This document shows, in pieces, positions 56,176 through 64,000 of a DNA stretch of 64,000 nucleotides. The notes under the pieces were generated by a model. The model was given only the letters and a program-made list of their open reading frames with translations, was not told where the DNA came from and searched no databases. The stretch's first letter is position 1. Each line of letters starts with the position of its first letter. The DNA is taken from positions 248,001-312,000 of the forward strand of contig NZ_JACHDZ010000002.1 of assembly GCF_014201375.1 (NCBI RefSeq). The letters are read 5' to 3'. Position numbers and translations under genes: made by a program. This DNA is from Tunturiibacter empetritectus. Lineage in GTDB: Bacteria; Acidobacteriota; Terriglobia; Terriglobales; Acidobacteriaceae.

Positions 56176-57303
56176 CTAGTTACGAGGAATGGAGTCGCGC
56201 TCCAGAAACATTCCCGAGACCTCCCGACGCGAACCGCCGACCGGTCTGGCTGTCTCAGCGCGTCCGATCATACCCTTGCCCGCCACCGCAACGTTATCCC
56301 GCGTCTTCTTAGCCTCATACATCATCGTATCCGCCGCGCGCAGAATCGTCTGAACCGTATTCCCGTCCTCGGGATAGCTCGCCAGCCCAAAGCTTCCCGA
56401 GAGGCTGAGCGAAAGCCCGGCTCCCTCCAGGAAGCGTGACGACCTCAGATCTTCGCATAGGGCCATCGTGGTCCCGCTTGCCGCTGCCTTCCCCATCCCC
56501 GGCAGCAGCGCGACAAACTCATCCCCCCCATAGCGAAACGCCGCGTTGTTCGGCCCCAGGCTCCGCCTCATCAACCCGCCAATCTCCGCCAGCAGCCGGC
56601 TCCCAATCAGATGGCCATGGGTGTCATTCACCGACTTGAAGTGATCCAGATCGACGAACATCAAACTAAATACCTGCCCCCGAGCCACCTCTTCGTCCAG
56701 CATGGTGTACAGGTGCCGAGCATTAAAAAGTCCCGTTACGTCATCCGTGATGGTCAACTCCTGAATCAGTGTCATCGACCGGGCGTTCTGAATTGCGATC
56801 GCCGCGTAATCGCACAGAATTCGCAGAAAGGAGATCGAATGCTCAGACAGCAGGTCGAGCTTGCTGTTCAGCAATTGAATCACGCCCAGTGTCTTATCCC
56901 CGGATCGCACCGGCACGCAGGCAATCGACTGGATCTTCAGATCAGGATGCTTATTCGCAAACGCGGACCAGTGCGGATCAAGAGCCACGTCCGGCACCAC
57001 CAGAGGATTCCCCGTTGCCGCCACCCAACCGGCAACTCCTTCCCCCATCGGTACCCGCAGCCCCTTTAGGCTCTCAGCGTTCTCTCCTACCGCAATCGCG
57101 TAGTACAGTTCGCCTGACTTATCGTCCACCATCAGCAGCGACCAGCGTTCGGGTCCGAAGAACTGGGCCATCTTGTTCATGATGGCCCCCAGGATCTCCT
57201 CCAGTTCGAGGCTCGAAGTCAGCGCGCGCGCAACGTCGTGGAACACTCGAAGGTGATCCATTTGACGACTTTCGATCACTTCAAACTGCCGTCTGTCCTT
57301 CAA
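56176..57303 (-). CDS. GAF-GGDEF diguanylate cyclase
   Basis: This 375-residue cytoplasmic protein has a GAF sensor (about residues 25-175: DVARALTSSLELEEIL, PMGEGVAGWVAATGNPLVVPDV, IACVPVRSGDKTLGVIQLLN) and a GGDEF domain (LTITDDVTGLFNARHLYTML, SLMFVDLDHFKSVNDTHGHLIGSRLL). The intact active-site loop is FRYGGDEFVALLP. The inhibitory RxxD site before GGDEF is absent, so product inhibition is unlikely. It should make cyclic di-GMP under control of a small ligand or redox signal. The start is TTG at 57303 with GAGG seven bases upstream. Confidence 0.92.
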   Translation of the reverse strand: MKDRRQFEVIESRQMDHLRVFHDVARALTSSLELEEILGAIMNKMAQFFGPERWSLLMVDDKSGELYYAIAVGENAESLKGLRVPMGEGVAGWVAATGNPLVVPDVALDPHWSAFANKHPDLKIQSIACVPVRSGDKTLGVIQLLNSKLDLLSEHSISFLRILCDYAAIAIQNARSMTLIQELTITDDVTGLFNARHLYTMLDEEVARGQVFSLMFVDLDHFKSVNDTHGHLIGSRLLAEIGGLMRRSLGPNNAAFRYGGDEFVALLPGMGKAAASGTTMALCEDLRSSRFLEGAGLSLSLSGSFGLASYPEDGNTVQTILRAADTMMYEAKKTRDNVAVAGKGMIGRAETARPVGGSRREVSGMFLERDSIPRN

Positions 57304-57318
57304 TCGCTGTCCTCATGA

Positions 57319-57342
57319 ATATGTGCATTTTTTTGCACATAT
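57319..57342. repeat. perfect inverted repeat upstream of the GGDEF gene
   Basis: ATATGTGCA (57319-57327) and TGCACATAT (57334-57342) flank six Ts. It lies 16 bp before the TTG start, in the 113-bp gap after moaA. It could be an operator or a terminator of moaA. Confidence 0.6.
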
Positions 57343-57416
57343 CACATATCAGCCTCTCATAGCTCCCGCAATAATTCAACAAGTCCTCGACAGAGACGAC
57401 ACAACGAATGCGCTGC

Positions 57417-58499
57417 TCATCCGCCGATATGAACCATACTGCGCGATGGCTTTTCAAAACCCGGCTCGCCGATGTGATGACGTGCTTCCTTCCGCATTAC
57501 GATCTTGCGAATGTACGCAGCCAACTCCTCATCCGTTCCGCCACGCACCATCTCGCCATACAGGTCGTGGTCGCTCTGCGAAAACAGACAAGTCCGTATC
57601 TTCCCATCCGAGGTCAGTCTCACGCGGCTGCAATGCCCGCAGAAGGGGCGCGACACCGGCGCAATTATGCCTATCTCCCCCCGGCCATCCTCAAAGGTGA
57701 ACCGCTTCGCCGTTTCGCTAGCCGCATGCGGAGCCAACTCCACCAGTGGACGGAACGCATTCAACCGCTTCATAATCTCGTCCATCGAGACGACAGACTC
57801 CCTCTTCCAGCTTCGGTCTTCCTCCAGAGGCATCCACTCGATGAACCGAACGATCACTCCCTCACGCCGCGAGAACTCCGCGAACTGCTCGATCTGTCCA
57901 TCGTTGAACCCGCGCAGCAGCACGCAATTCACCTTCACCGGGCCCAGCCCCACCGATTGAGCCTTTCGCACTCCCGCCAGCACCTTTTCGTAGCTCCGCG
58001 GAACGCGTGTGATCGCGCTGAAGGTCTCCGGATCCACCGCATCCATGCTGACCGTGACACGATTCAGCCCCGCATCCTTCAGCGGCTGGGCCAGTCCCTC
58101 CAGCAGATGCCCGTTCGTGGTCAGGGCGATATCCAAAGGATTGCCGAGATCACCGGTCACGCTTCCATCCGGCAGAAATGCCGTCCGCATCCCGGCCAGC
58201 TCGCGAACCATCTCCACCAGGCTCGACCGCAGCAGAGGTTCTCCTCCGGTCAGCCTTATCTTCTCCACTCCTAGTGAGACGAAGACCCGCACCATCCGCA
58301 GGTAGTCTTCAATTGAGAGTTCGGTGAACTGCGCTCCTTCGTTCCCAGTCCGGCAATAGACGCACTTGTAGTTGCAGCGGTCAGTCACCGAGACACGCAG
58401 ATCAGTGATGGACCTGCCTAACTTGTCTCGCAGCCGTCCCGGAGACTGAAACGCCTGCTTTTCCAACTCCAGAATCGCGGTATTTCCATCGCCAATCAT
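57417..58499 (-). CDS. moaA: GTP 3',8-cyclase, molybdopterin biosynthesis
   Basis: This 360-residue radical-SAM enzyme converts GTP to cyclic pyranopterin in the first step of molybdenum cofactor synthesis. The N-terminal cluster is CNYKCVYC after DLRVSVTDR. TGGEPLLR is the SAM motif. The C-terminal cluster is FCGHCSRVRLTSDGKIRTC, and the protein ends in the GG tail needed for activity. The start may be ATG 58499 or TTG 58541. It supplies the cofactor used by fdhA. No other moa/moe genes are in the window. Confidence 0.96.
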   Translation of the reverse strand: MIGDGNTAILELEKQAFQSPGRLRDKLGRSITDLRVSVTDRCNYKCVYCRTGNEGAQFTELSIEDYLRMVRVFVSLGVEKIRLTGGEPLLRSSLVEMVRELAGMRTAFLPDGSVTGDLGNPLDIALTTNGHLLEGLAQPLKDAGLNRVTVSMDAVDPETFSAITRVPRSYEKVLAGVRKAQSVGLGPVKVNCVLLRGFNDGQIEQFAEFSRREGVIVRFIEWMPLEEDRSWKRESVVSMDEIMKRLNAFRPLVELAPHAASETAKRFTFEDGRGEIGIIAPVSRPFCGHCSRVRLTSDGKIRTCLFSQSDHDLYGEMVRGGTDEELAAYIRKIVMRKEARHHIGEPGFEKPSRSMVHIGG

Positions 58500-58541
58500 C
58501 AAGAGACGTACCCGGATGCCAACTACCTGGTTCCTATACAA

Positions 58542-58826
58542 ACTTTAGATGCAATGGCTCAAGTTGCGAAGCAACATGGGCCGAAAATCTCTGCAAAATC
58601 AGTGGATCAGACGATTACGCTAAACCGCTCGCAATCGTGTAGCCGTTTCTAAATTTCATGCTTTGTTGCGATACGTGTGTGCCTTCCCGGAGTGCGGCTG
58701 CTGCCGCAGCACCGTCTCAACAACCGGGATACTCTAAGTAGAAAACGCCGTTGCAGCCAATATCAGCGTCTCCCAAACTCTAACGCGAAGAATATCAGCA
58801 TCGCAGCGATTGGCAACAGCATTTCT
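58542..58826. other. gene-free stretch upstream of moaA
   Basis: I see no supported coding frame. A small hairpin GTTGC-TTC-GCAAC occurs near 58571. A molybdenum-cofactor riboswitch was looked for and not recognised. Any moaA promoter should lie here. Confidence 0.4.
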
Positions 58827-58871
58827 AAAACGCCCAACTCTTAAGTCATATAAAGAAACATTAAGAGTTGG
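58827..58871 (-). terminator. terminator-like hairpin after the two-helix protein gene
   Basis: CCAACTCTTAA (58834-58844) pairs perfectly with TTAAGAGTTGG (58861-58871). On the minus strand the hairpin ends in GCGTTTT, 16 bp after the stop at 58887. Confidence 0.7.
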
Positions 58872-58886
58872 CGCGTCCGGTTAGTT

Positions 58887-59195
58887 TCAGTAGCTCAGAA
58901 ACTCGTTGCTGCCGCGCTTCAATCGAACCCCAACGATGGCGAAGACCAGCGCCGCGGTAAAGGTGATCGCGTTCCAGTAAACGACCGGATGCGCCCAACC
59001 TGGCGACAAAGTCAGATCCTGTCCGCTCCACAACGTCAGCAGGGTAGCCACGATCAGGCCCTGAAAGCTGAGCACCAGGAAGAGTTGGCCGCGACGACGG
59101 CGTTTATCCAGTCGTTCCACCTCATCCGGCGTCAAGTTGCGTTCTTCGATTGGAAGCAGTGCATTCGCCATCGCGTTCTTGGTCTCCCTGGTCAT
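58887..59195 (-). CDS. two-helix membrane protein, hypothetical
   Basis: This 102-residue protein has a polar, Glu/Arg-rich N-terminus (NLTPDEVERLDKRRRRGQ) and two membrane helices (LFLVLSFQGLIVATLLTLW and VYWNAITFTAALVFAIVGVRL). It ends in a short basic/polar tail. No family is recognised. ATG 59195 has AGGA adjacent; ATG at 59171 is an alternative. It is followed by a terminator-like hairpin. Confidence 0.65.
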   Translation of the reverse strand: MTRETKNAMANALLPIEERNLTPDEVERLDKRRRRGQLFLVLSFQGLIVATLLTLWSGQDLTLSPGWAHPVVYWNAITFTAALVFAIVGVRLKRGSNEFLSY

Positions 59196-59341
59196 TCCTG
59201 TTCAAATTACGGCCCGAGCCAGGCAAAGGCCAGCATCGGTATAAGTTTGTATTAAATCACAGCCTGCCCGGATCGACCGAGCCGACGTAAAAAGTCTTTG
59301 CCGGTAGCCCAAATCAGCACTTACGCAACGCCCGAGATCGG

Positions 59342-59626
59342 CTAAATAAATGCAACCGACTGTATCCCCACCACGTCGAACCGCTTGCGGCACCGGATGT
59401 TCTTGCACCCCATCGGATCATCGCGGCGAACCATATAACTCTGCGCTTTGGCAAAACGCGCCCGGTCGCGATCATCGGCACCCCTCGGAAGCTGCGCCTT
59501 CTTCCTTCGCACCACCCATTCAATCTGGTATTCCCCCTGTTGCCCGCAGTGGGGACAAGTCATCACATGAGTTCGCTGCTCCGCCCGCTCATCAAAAAAG
59601 TCCCGCTCTTCCATCCAGCACCTCAT
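59342..59626 (-). CDS. small zinc-ribbon protein
   Basis: This 94-residue protein has CPHCGQQGEY in the middle and CKNIRCRKRFDVVG near the end, giving a four-cysteine zinc ribbon on either side of a basic helix (RRKKAQLPRGADDRDRARFAKAQ). GAGG sits five bases before ATG 59626; ATG 59614 is also possible. Function unknown. It is divergent from the small basic gene at 59757. Confidence 0.6.
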   Translation of the reverse strand: MRCWMEERDFFDERAEQRTHVMTCPHCGQQGEYQIEWVVRRKKAQLPRGADDRDRARFAKAQSYMVRRDDPMGCKNIRCRKRFDVVGIQSVAFI

Positions 59627-59756
59627 CCGATCCTCGACCCCAACCTGAGGTCGAATCTCTTCTGCAATCCTGCCTTAGATGCCCCCTCACAAGCAAGAGT
59701 CATGCATAATCACGAGGGGCTCCCGAGCCCGGAACCAACTCGAGGAAGGAAGACGG

Positions 59757-59939
59757 ATGAGGAAGCCCAAAAAGCAAGTCTTCTCCAAGATCAAGGCCGT
59801 CAAGGCCAACGCCCGCGAGCGCGTCGGCACTCCACCCCCAGAGCGCGTCCTTCCCGACCCCAAACAAAAGCTGGCCGCCAGTCCCAAACACAAACCCACC
59901 CTGGCCGACCTGCTCAACTCCACAGGAGAAGATCAATGA
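59757..59939 (+). CDS. small basic protein, hypothetical
   Basis: This 60-residue Lys/Pro-rich protein (MRKPKKQVFSKIKAVKANAR...) has no membrane segment. AGGAAGG lies upstream of the ATG. Its TGA overlaps the ATG of the SIMPL gene (ATGA), which supports real translation. The frame is open further upstream but without a good ribosome site. It may bind nucleic acid; this is a guess from charge. Confidence 0.55.
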   Translation: MRKPKKQVFSKIKAVKANARERVGTPPPERVLPDPKQKLAASPKHKPTLADLLNSTGEDQ

Positions 59940-60676
59940 CCATCCTCCGCCTTGCCTCCTTCGCCCTCTCCGCCGCCCTCCTGGCCACAACGGCCGCAAC
60001 TGTCTCCGCCCAGACCATTCAGGTCAACAAGGAAAATCGCACTATCGCCATCACCGCCACCGACAAGGTCCTCGTTCTCGCCGATGTCGCGACCCTCCAC
60101 ATCGGCTTCATCGCCTACGGCCCGGACAGCGACTCTGCCTACGCCGCCGGGTCCCGCACCTCGAACGCCATCGTCAAAGCCCTCACCGCCGCAGGCGTCC
60201 CCAACGACTCCATCGAGAGCGAAAATCAAAACGTCTCTCCGGTGCAGGAGTATCAGATCGACAAGCTCACGCCAGCCGAGAAGGCCCAGCGCAAGTTCCA
60301 GGTCACGCAGAGCTGGACCGTCCGGACCAACGCAAACGACGCAGCCAAAGTCCTCGATCTCGCCGTCAAAGCCGGGGCCAACCAATCCGGACAGATCGAC
60401 TGGAGCCTCAAGGACGAAAATGCGCCCCAGTCCGAAGCCGCAGCCAAAGCGCTCCAGCGAGCGCGTGTTGTCGCCGCCGACATGGCCAAAGGCCTCAACG
60501 CCAGCCTCGGAGCTCTCCTCTACGCCAGCAACGAAACCCAGGCCGAACCGCCTCGTCCGCTCATGCAGAAGATGAAAGGAGCGATGATTGTCGATGCCGC
60601 CGCCGCTCCTTTCGCCATCAACCCACGCCAGATAGAAAAAACCGCCACCGTCTATGCCGTCTTCGCCATAGAATAG
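59936..60676 (+). CDS. SIMPL (DUF541) domain periplasmic protein
   Basis: This 246-residue exported protein has a signal peptide (LRLASFALSAALLATTAATVSAQ) and the SIMPL domain: TITATDKVLVLADVATLHIGF-like start, SNAIVKALTAAGVPNDSIESENQNVSPVQEY, QSWTVRTNANDAAKVLDLAVKAGANQSG, and AAAKALQRARVVAADMAKGLN. SIMPL proteins form envelope oligomers linked to oxidative stress defence; no enzymatic role is proven. It is translationally coupled to the small basic protein. Confidence 0.88.
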   Translation: MTILRLASFALSAALLATTAATVSAQTIQVNKENRTIAITATDKVLVLADVATLHIGFIAYGPDSDSAYAAGSRTSNAIVKALTAAGVPNDSIESENQNVSPVQEYQIDKLTPAEKAQRKFQVTQSWTVRTNANDAAKVLDLAVKAGANQSGQIDWSLKDENAPQSEAAAKALQRARVVAADMAKGLNASLGALLYASNETQAEPPRPLMQKMKGAMIVDAAAAPFAINPRQIEKTATVYAVFAIE

Positions 60677-60728
60677 GCGAACCAAAGATTCGCCAGTCCT
60701 CCACCGGACGAAAGACAGCGAGGGAACC

Positions 60729-61541
60729 ATGCCAATCCATACCTACCGCGAACTCAAACCCACTCCCGAAGCTGAGGCCCTGTACCGTCGCTGGCTCGCC
60801 AAGCTCAACGACGAGTTCACCCGCCAGCAATCGCCTGACCGCCGCTCCGAGGTCGTTCGCGACGAGCTCTACCAGATCTACTTCGGCCGCCCCCACGGCG
60901 GACACATCAAGGCGGTTCTCAATAGCGAACTCGCCATGTACTGTCTCTCCGAGAGCTTCGATCCGCGCAACATCACCCTCGAACCCGAGTACTACGGCGA
61001 CATCGACGCCGAGCAATACGCCATCCGCAAGCCGCTCATCTGGTTCTGGCAGATGTTCGACCGCTCCCCCCTCGGCCTGAACCACTGGCTGGGCTTCCGC
61101 TTCCGCTGCATGCTGGGCCGCCATATCTTCCGCCATCTCGGCAAGCACGTCAAAATCTTCCACAACGTCGAGTTCACCTACGGCTACAACCTCACCATCG
61201 AAGACTCCTGCACCATCCACAAGAACGTCCTGCTCGACGACCGCGGCGCGATCATCCTGCACGAGGGCACCAGCGTCTCCGACTACGCCAACGTCTACTC
61301 GCACACCCACGACATCAACAATCAATCGAACATCACCAACAAGACGACCGAGCTCGGCCCCCGCGCCCGCGTCACCTATCACGCCACCGTCCTCGCCGGA
61401 GCCAACATCGGCGAAGACGGCATGCTCGGAGCCATGGCCCTGGCCACCAAACCCGTCCCCCAGGAGACCGTCTCAGTCGGCATCCCAGCCAAAGCAAAGA
61501 TCCGCAAGCAGGCCACCGTCCTCGCCGCAGAGACGCTCTAG
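60729..61541 (+). CDS. left-handed beta-helix (hexapeptide) acyltransferase
   Basis: This 270-residue protein has a helical N-terminal half and a C-terminal LbH domain with hexapeptide turns (VKIFHNVEFTYGYNLTIEDSCTIHKNVLLDDRGAIILHEGTS and ARVTYHATVLAGANIGEDGMLGAMAL). A catalytic-type His is seen in VYSHTHDIN. This resembles sugar O-acyltransferases such as the NodL/LacA and WcaF groups. Acceptor unknown. It follows the SIMPL gene by 52 bp. Confidence 0.85.
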   Translation: MPIHTYRELKPTPEAEALYRRWLAKLNDEFTRQQSPDRRSEVVRDELYQIYFGRPHGGHIKAVLNSELAMYCLSESFDPRNITLEPEYYGDIDAEQYAIRKPLIWFWQMFDRSPLGLNHWLGFRFRCMLGRHIFRHLGKHVKIFHNVEFTYGYNLTIEDSCTIHKNVLLDDRGAIILHEGTSVSDYANVYSHTHDINNQSNITNKTTELGPRARVTYHATVLAGANIGEDGMLGAMALATKPVPQETVSVGIPAKAKIRKQATVLAAETL

Positions 61542-61581
61542 TCGCAGCGGCAACCTGCAGATTCATAACTACGAAGCACTT

Positions 61582-61620
61582 GCCGTCCTCTCTCGCAGTC
61601 TTTTTGCGAGAGAGGACGGC
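61582..61620. repeat. 16-bp perfect hairpin between acyltransferase and protease genes
   Basis: GCCGTCCTCTCTCGCA (61582-61597) pairs fully with TGCGAGAGAGGACGGC (61605-61620) around a 7-base loop. No T-run follows on either side. It could be an RNA-stability or protein-binding element. Confidence 0.75.
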
Positions 61621-61679
61621 TTGAACGCGACAGCATCTTTACGGTCTCCTCACGCGAACTTCAGTAAACTTGAGCCTGT

Positions 61680-62381
61680 ATGAATCAGGAAGTTGTCCTC
61701 ATCGTCTTTCAGGTCGTCGTTCTCGTCCTGGCGTTCAGCATCCACGAGTCGGCCCACGCCTGGACTGCCTGGCGTCTCGGCGACCCCACCGCCAAGATGC
61801 TCGGACGCGTCACGCTCAACCCCCTCAAGCACCTCGACCCCTTCGGCTCTGTCCTCATGCCGCTGCTGGCTCTGGTCTATCACTGGCCGCTCATCGGCTG
61901 GGCCAAGCCGACGCCGGTGACCGCGCGCAACTTCAAGAACTACAGGCGCGACGACATCCTCGTCACGCTCGCTGGTCCACTCAGTAATCTGCTCTCGGCT
62001 ACCGTCGCGCTCATCCTTCTTGTGCTCATCAAACACGTTGTTCCCGGCGGAGTCGTCGCGATCGGCACTGCAATGGCGCTGGCTTCGCACATACCCGGCA
62101 TCGCCACCGACAATCTGCCGGCGCTCTTTCCCATCGCGCTCTTTCTCTACTTTGTCATCCTGATCAACCTGCTGCTCTTTGTCTTCAACCTCATCCCGAT
62201 CCCGCCGCTCGATGGCAGCCACGTTCTACGGCACTTCCTGCCTTACAGGGCACTTCAGGTCTATGACCGCTTCGGCATGTTCGGCATGATCCTGCTATTT
62301 CTGGTGGGTGGGAGCTTCATCTTCAGCGTCTTCTTCACTCCGCTGCTGAACACCTTCAACCACATTCTGTTCACCTTGTAG
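61680..62381 (+). CDS. site-2 protease family (M50) membrane metalloprotease
   Basis: This 233-residue inner-membrane protein has the zinc motif HESAH in the first helix (LAFSIHESAHAWTAWRLGDPTA), the GRVTLNPLKHLDPFGS loop and the LDG motif in FNLIPIPPLDGSHVL. About five helices are visible, without PDZ domains. This is the compact S2P subfamily found widely in bacteria; its substrates are mostly unknown. It is transcribed toward trpS. Confidence 0.93.
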   Translation: MNQEVVLIVFQVVVLVLAFSIHESAHAWTAWRLGDPTAKMLGRVTLNPLKHLDPFGSVLMPLLALVYHWPLIGWAKPTPVTARNFKNYRRDDILVTLAGPLSNLLSATVALILLVLIKHVVPGGVVAIGTAMALASHIPGIATDNLPALFPIALFLYFVILINLLLFVFNLIPIPPLDGSHVLRHFLPYRALQVYDRFGMFGMILLFLVGGSFIFSVFFTPLLNTFNHILFTL

Positions 62382-62394
62382 AGCAGAGTTAGCA

Positions 62395-62690
62395 AAAAAA
62401 AATTGGAGATGGTGGCCGGAGGGTTTTCCATTGATTTTCGGGAGTTTTTGAGGGGTGTTTTGGAAAAAGTGGGTGTTTGGGCGTGGTTTTTTGCTGGTGT
62501 GATCGTGGTGGAGTGCGTGGTAAACGTGGTGCTTTGACTGTCGTTTTTCCGACGCTGAAAAATACGCCACGAATCTCAACTATTTTTTCGTTGCCTGCGT
62601 TTATTTTTCCTCTGCCTGCGTTTTGCCGAATCTGCCCTGCTTTTTGCCGGATGGGTTGCCCCTGACAAGAGGACGCTGCCGCCATTGTCG
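62395..62690. repeat. strongly strand-biased G+T-rich intergenic stretch
   Basis: On the plus strand this stretch is mostly G and T (GTGG, TTTT and GTGTTT words) with almost no C in the first half. The second half holds degenerate copies of a CCTGCGTTT-TTTTT unit. The minus strand is open for 98 codons (Lys/Thr/Pro-rich), but this follows from the skew and is not convincing coding sequence. It separates the M50 protease gene from trpS. Confidence 0.6.
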
Positions 62691-62723
62691 GCCCGAATCA
62701 TTTACCCTTAGCTCTTGACCGCA

Positions 62724-63845
62724 ATGACTGAAAAAAACAACGACTCCCTGACATCTTCCCAGACATCGTCACGTCCACGCGTCCTTAGCGGCATGCGGCC
62801 CACCGGCCGTCTCCACCTCGGCAACTACATGGGCGCGCTCTACAACTGGGTCCAGCTCCAGCGCCAGTACGACTGCTACTTCTTCATCGCCGACCTTCAC
62901 GCTCTCACCACCGACTACGCCGACCCCACCACGCTCCGTCAGAGCATCCGCGACGTGGCCCTGGACTTTCTGTCCGCCGGTCTTGACCCGGAGCAGAGCA
63001 CCATCTTCATCCAGTCCCATGTTCCCCAGCACGCCGAGCTCTTCACGCTCTTCAGCATGTTCACGCCGCTGCCGTGGCTGGAGCGCGTCCCCACCTACAA
63101 GGATCAGCAGGAGCAGCTCCGTGAGAAGGACCTGAACACCTACGGCTTCCTCGGTTATCCTCTGCTCCAGGCCGCTGACATCCTCCTCTACCAGCCCGAC
63201 TTCGTCCCCGTCGGACAGGATCAGGTCGCGCACGTCGAGCTGACCCGCGAGGTTGCCCGCCGCTTCAACGCGCTTTACTGCTCGCAGCCAACTCCCGCTA
63301 TCGAGAAGGCTCGCGAAGACCACTCCGACAAGGAGATTCTCGCCGCAGAGATCGCTGCCAATAACGTCGTAAACGGCATCCTGCCCGAACCAAAGGTTTT
63401 GCTCACGCCCTCGCCCAAGCTCCCCGGCCTCGATGGCCGCAAGATGTCGAAGAGCTATGGCAACACCATCATGCTCTCCGAGCCCGAGGCCGACCTCCGC
63501 GCCAAGCTGAAGACCATGGTCACCGACCCGGCGCGCATCCGCCGCACCGACCCCGGCAATCCCGACATCTGTCCCGTCTTCGATCTGCACAAAGTCTTCT
63601 CGACCGAGGAGACACAGCAGAAGGTCCGCGAAGGCTGCACGACAGCAGGCATCGGCTGCATCGAGTGCAAAGGCTGGGTCGCCGATGCGATCGTCCGCGA
63701 GATCGCCCCGATCCAGGAGCGTCGACGCGCCCTCGAAGCCGACCCCGGCCAGGTCGACGCCATCTTATGGGACGGCTCCGCCCGCGCCCGCCAACGCGCC
63801 ATCCAGACCCTGCAGCATGTCCGGCAGGCTATCGGCCTCGAGTAA
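62724..63845 (+). CDS. trpS: tryptophan--tRNA ligase
   Basis: This 373-residue class I synthetase has the HIGH motif as HLGN (31-34) after GMRPTGRL, DQQEQLREKDLNTYGFLGYPLLQAADILLY, VPVGQDQVAHVELTREVARRFN and KMSKS in GLDGRKMSKSYGN. An insertion-like Cys pair (GCIECKG) lies in the C-terminal domain. Start at 62724; a TTG three codons earlier is also in frame. It is five bases upstream of the next gene. Confidence 0.97.
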   Translation: MTEKNNDSLTSSQTSSRPRVLSGMRPTGRLHLGNYMGALYNWVQLQRQYDCYFFIADLHALTTDYADPTTLRQSIRDVALDFLSAGLDPEQSTIFIQSHVPQHAELFTLFSMFTPLPWLERVPTYKDQQEQLREKDLNTYGFLGYPLLQAADILLYQPDFVPVGQDQVAHVELTREVARRFNALYCSQPTPAIEKAREDHSDKEILAAEIAANNVVNGILPEPKVLLTPSPKLPGLDGRKMSKSYGNTIMLSEPEADLRAKLKTMVTDPARIRRTDPGNPDICPVFDLHKVFSTEETQQKVREGCTTAGIGCIECKGWVADAIVREIAPIQERRRALEADPGQVDAILWDGSARARQRAIQTLQHVRQAIGLE

Positions 63846-63850
63846 CCGCC

Positions 63851-64000
63851 ATGCCCGACGAGATCCTACCCCCCGAATCAAACCCCGACGCGGTCAGTGA
63901 CGAGGCCAACCCCGAAGAGAGGGCAGTGCCCGCTCTGGAGGGCGAAGCCGCCGCCGCTTCGTCAGCCGAAGTCTCGTCCGAGGAGATAGCCCCTGCCGCC
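63851..64000 (+). CDS. acidic N-terminus of an unidentified protein (cut by window edge)
   Basis: ATG 63851 opens a frame that is still open at the window end (50 codons). The visible part is Glu/Ala/Pro-rich and disordered (MPDEILPPESNPDAVSDE...). It follows trpS by five bases and is probably co-transcribed. A segregation/condensation protein (scpA) with an acidic leader is one possibility, but nothing in the visible part proves it. Confidence 0.6.
   Translation, partial: MPDEILPPESNPDAVSDEANPEERAVPALEGEAAAASSAEVSSEEIAPAA

Noticed and set aside
58542..58826. Molybdenum-cofactor riboswitch upstream of moaA
   Set aside because: I could not find the expected conserved helices; a covariance search would be needed to settle it.

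Overview
The window looks like a chromosomal segment from the Acidobacteriota, most likely family Acidobacteriaceae (Edaphobacter/Granulicella/Terriglobus type). It is GC-rich. It carries a PadR regulator coupled to a MacB-FtsX permease of the ADOP type that is amplified in this phylum, an ArsR-SRPBCC-membrane protein cassette, and many secreted hypothetical proteins of a kind common there. This placement is inferred from gene content; no 16S rRNA or recognisable tRNA gene is present.

Layout. 0-4 kb: an ABC exporter (cut by the window edge), a small zinc-ribbon gene, an ArsR/SRPBCC/membrane-protein operon and a receiver-HATPase protein. 4-13.6 kb: valS, two tandem secreted beta-solenoid-like paralogs, a BamD-like protein, rpe, a STAS protein and two envelope proteins. 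13.6-19.3 kb: a UvrC-like half protein, then tldE and tldD, with twin 102-residue Cys-rich proteins directly behind tldD. 19-25.7 kb: a DUF1906-type protein, a YfiT/DinB protein, a GNAT, a PD-(D/E)XK-like protein, a nitrilase, a dus gene and rpmE. 25.8-29 kb: a DnaC-like ATPase, a small membrane ORF, and an OmpA-like protein behind a sigma-54-type promoter. 29-42 kb: kdsA, a molybdopterin formate dehydrogenase with its DUF1641 partner, cca, tsaD, cysS, a low-GC insertion, and fhs. 42-54.7 kb: an accessory stretch with a transporter, PadR-ADOP, an aminotransferase, an SDR, a TPR protein, two TetR regulators and a hydrolase. 54.7-64 kb: a secreted protein, GAF-GGDEF, moaA, small proteins, SIMPL, a hexapeptide acyltransferase, an S2P-type protease, trpS and the start of one more gene.

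Functional links. Formate oxidation (fdhA), formate activation on tetrahydrofolate (fhs) and molybdopterin synthesis (moaA) together suggest C1 metabolism. valS, cysS, trpS, cca, tsaD and dus form a scattered translation/tRNA set. tldD and tldE should act together as one protease. A TetR protein probably controls both itself and the hydrolase through matching operators.

The most interesting signal is a family of seven intergenic modular inverted-repeat elements (1.7, 29.0, 41.5, 47.1, 49.1, 52.7 and 53.4 kb). They share ends of the form GTCCTGCCGGACGGGC and a core CTCCCGTTGGTCG. They occur as half elements or as inverted pairs, and contain small hairpins whose stems change in a compensating way between copies around constant loops. 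The second is a decayed copy of the cysS 3' end lying about 1 kb downstream of cysS, bracketing a low-GC, frameshifted gene.
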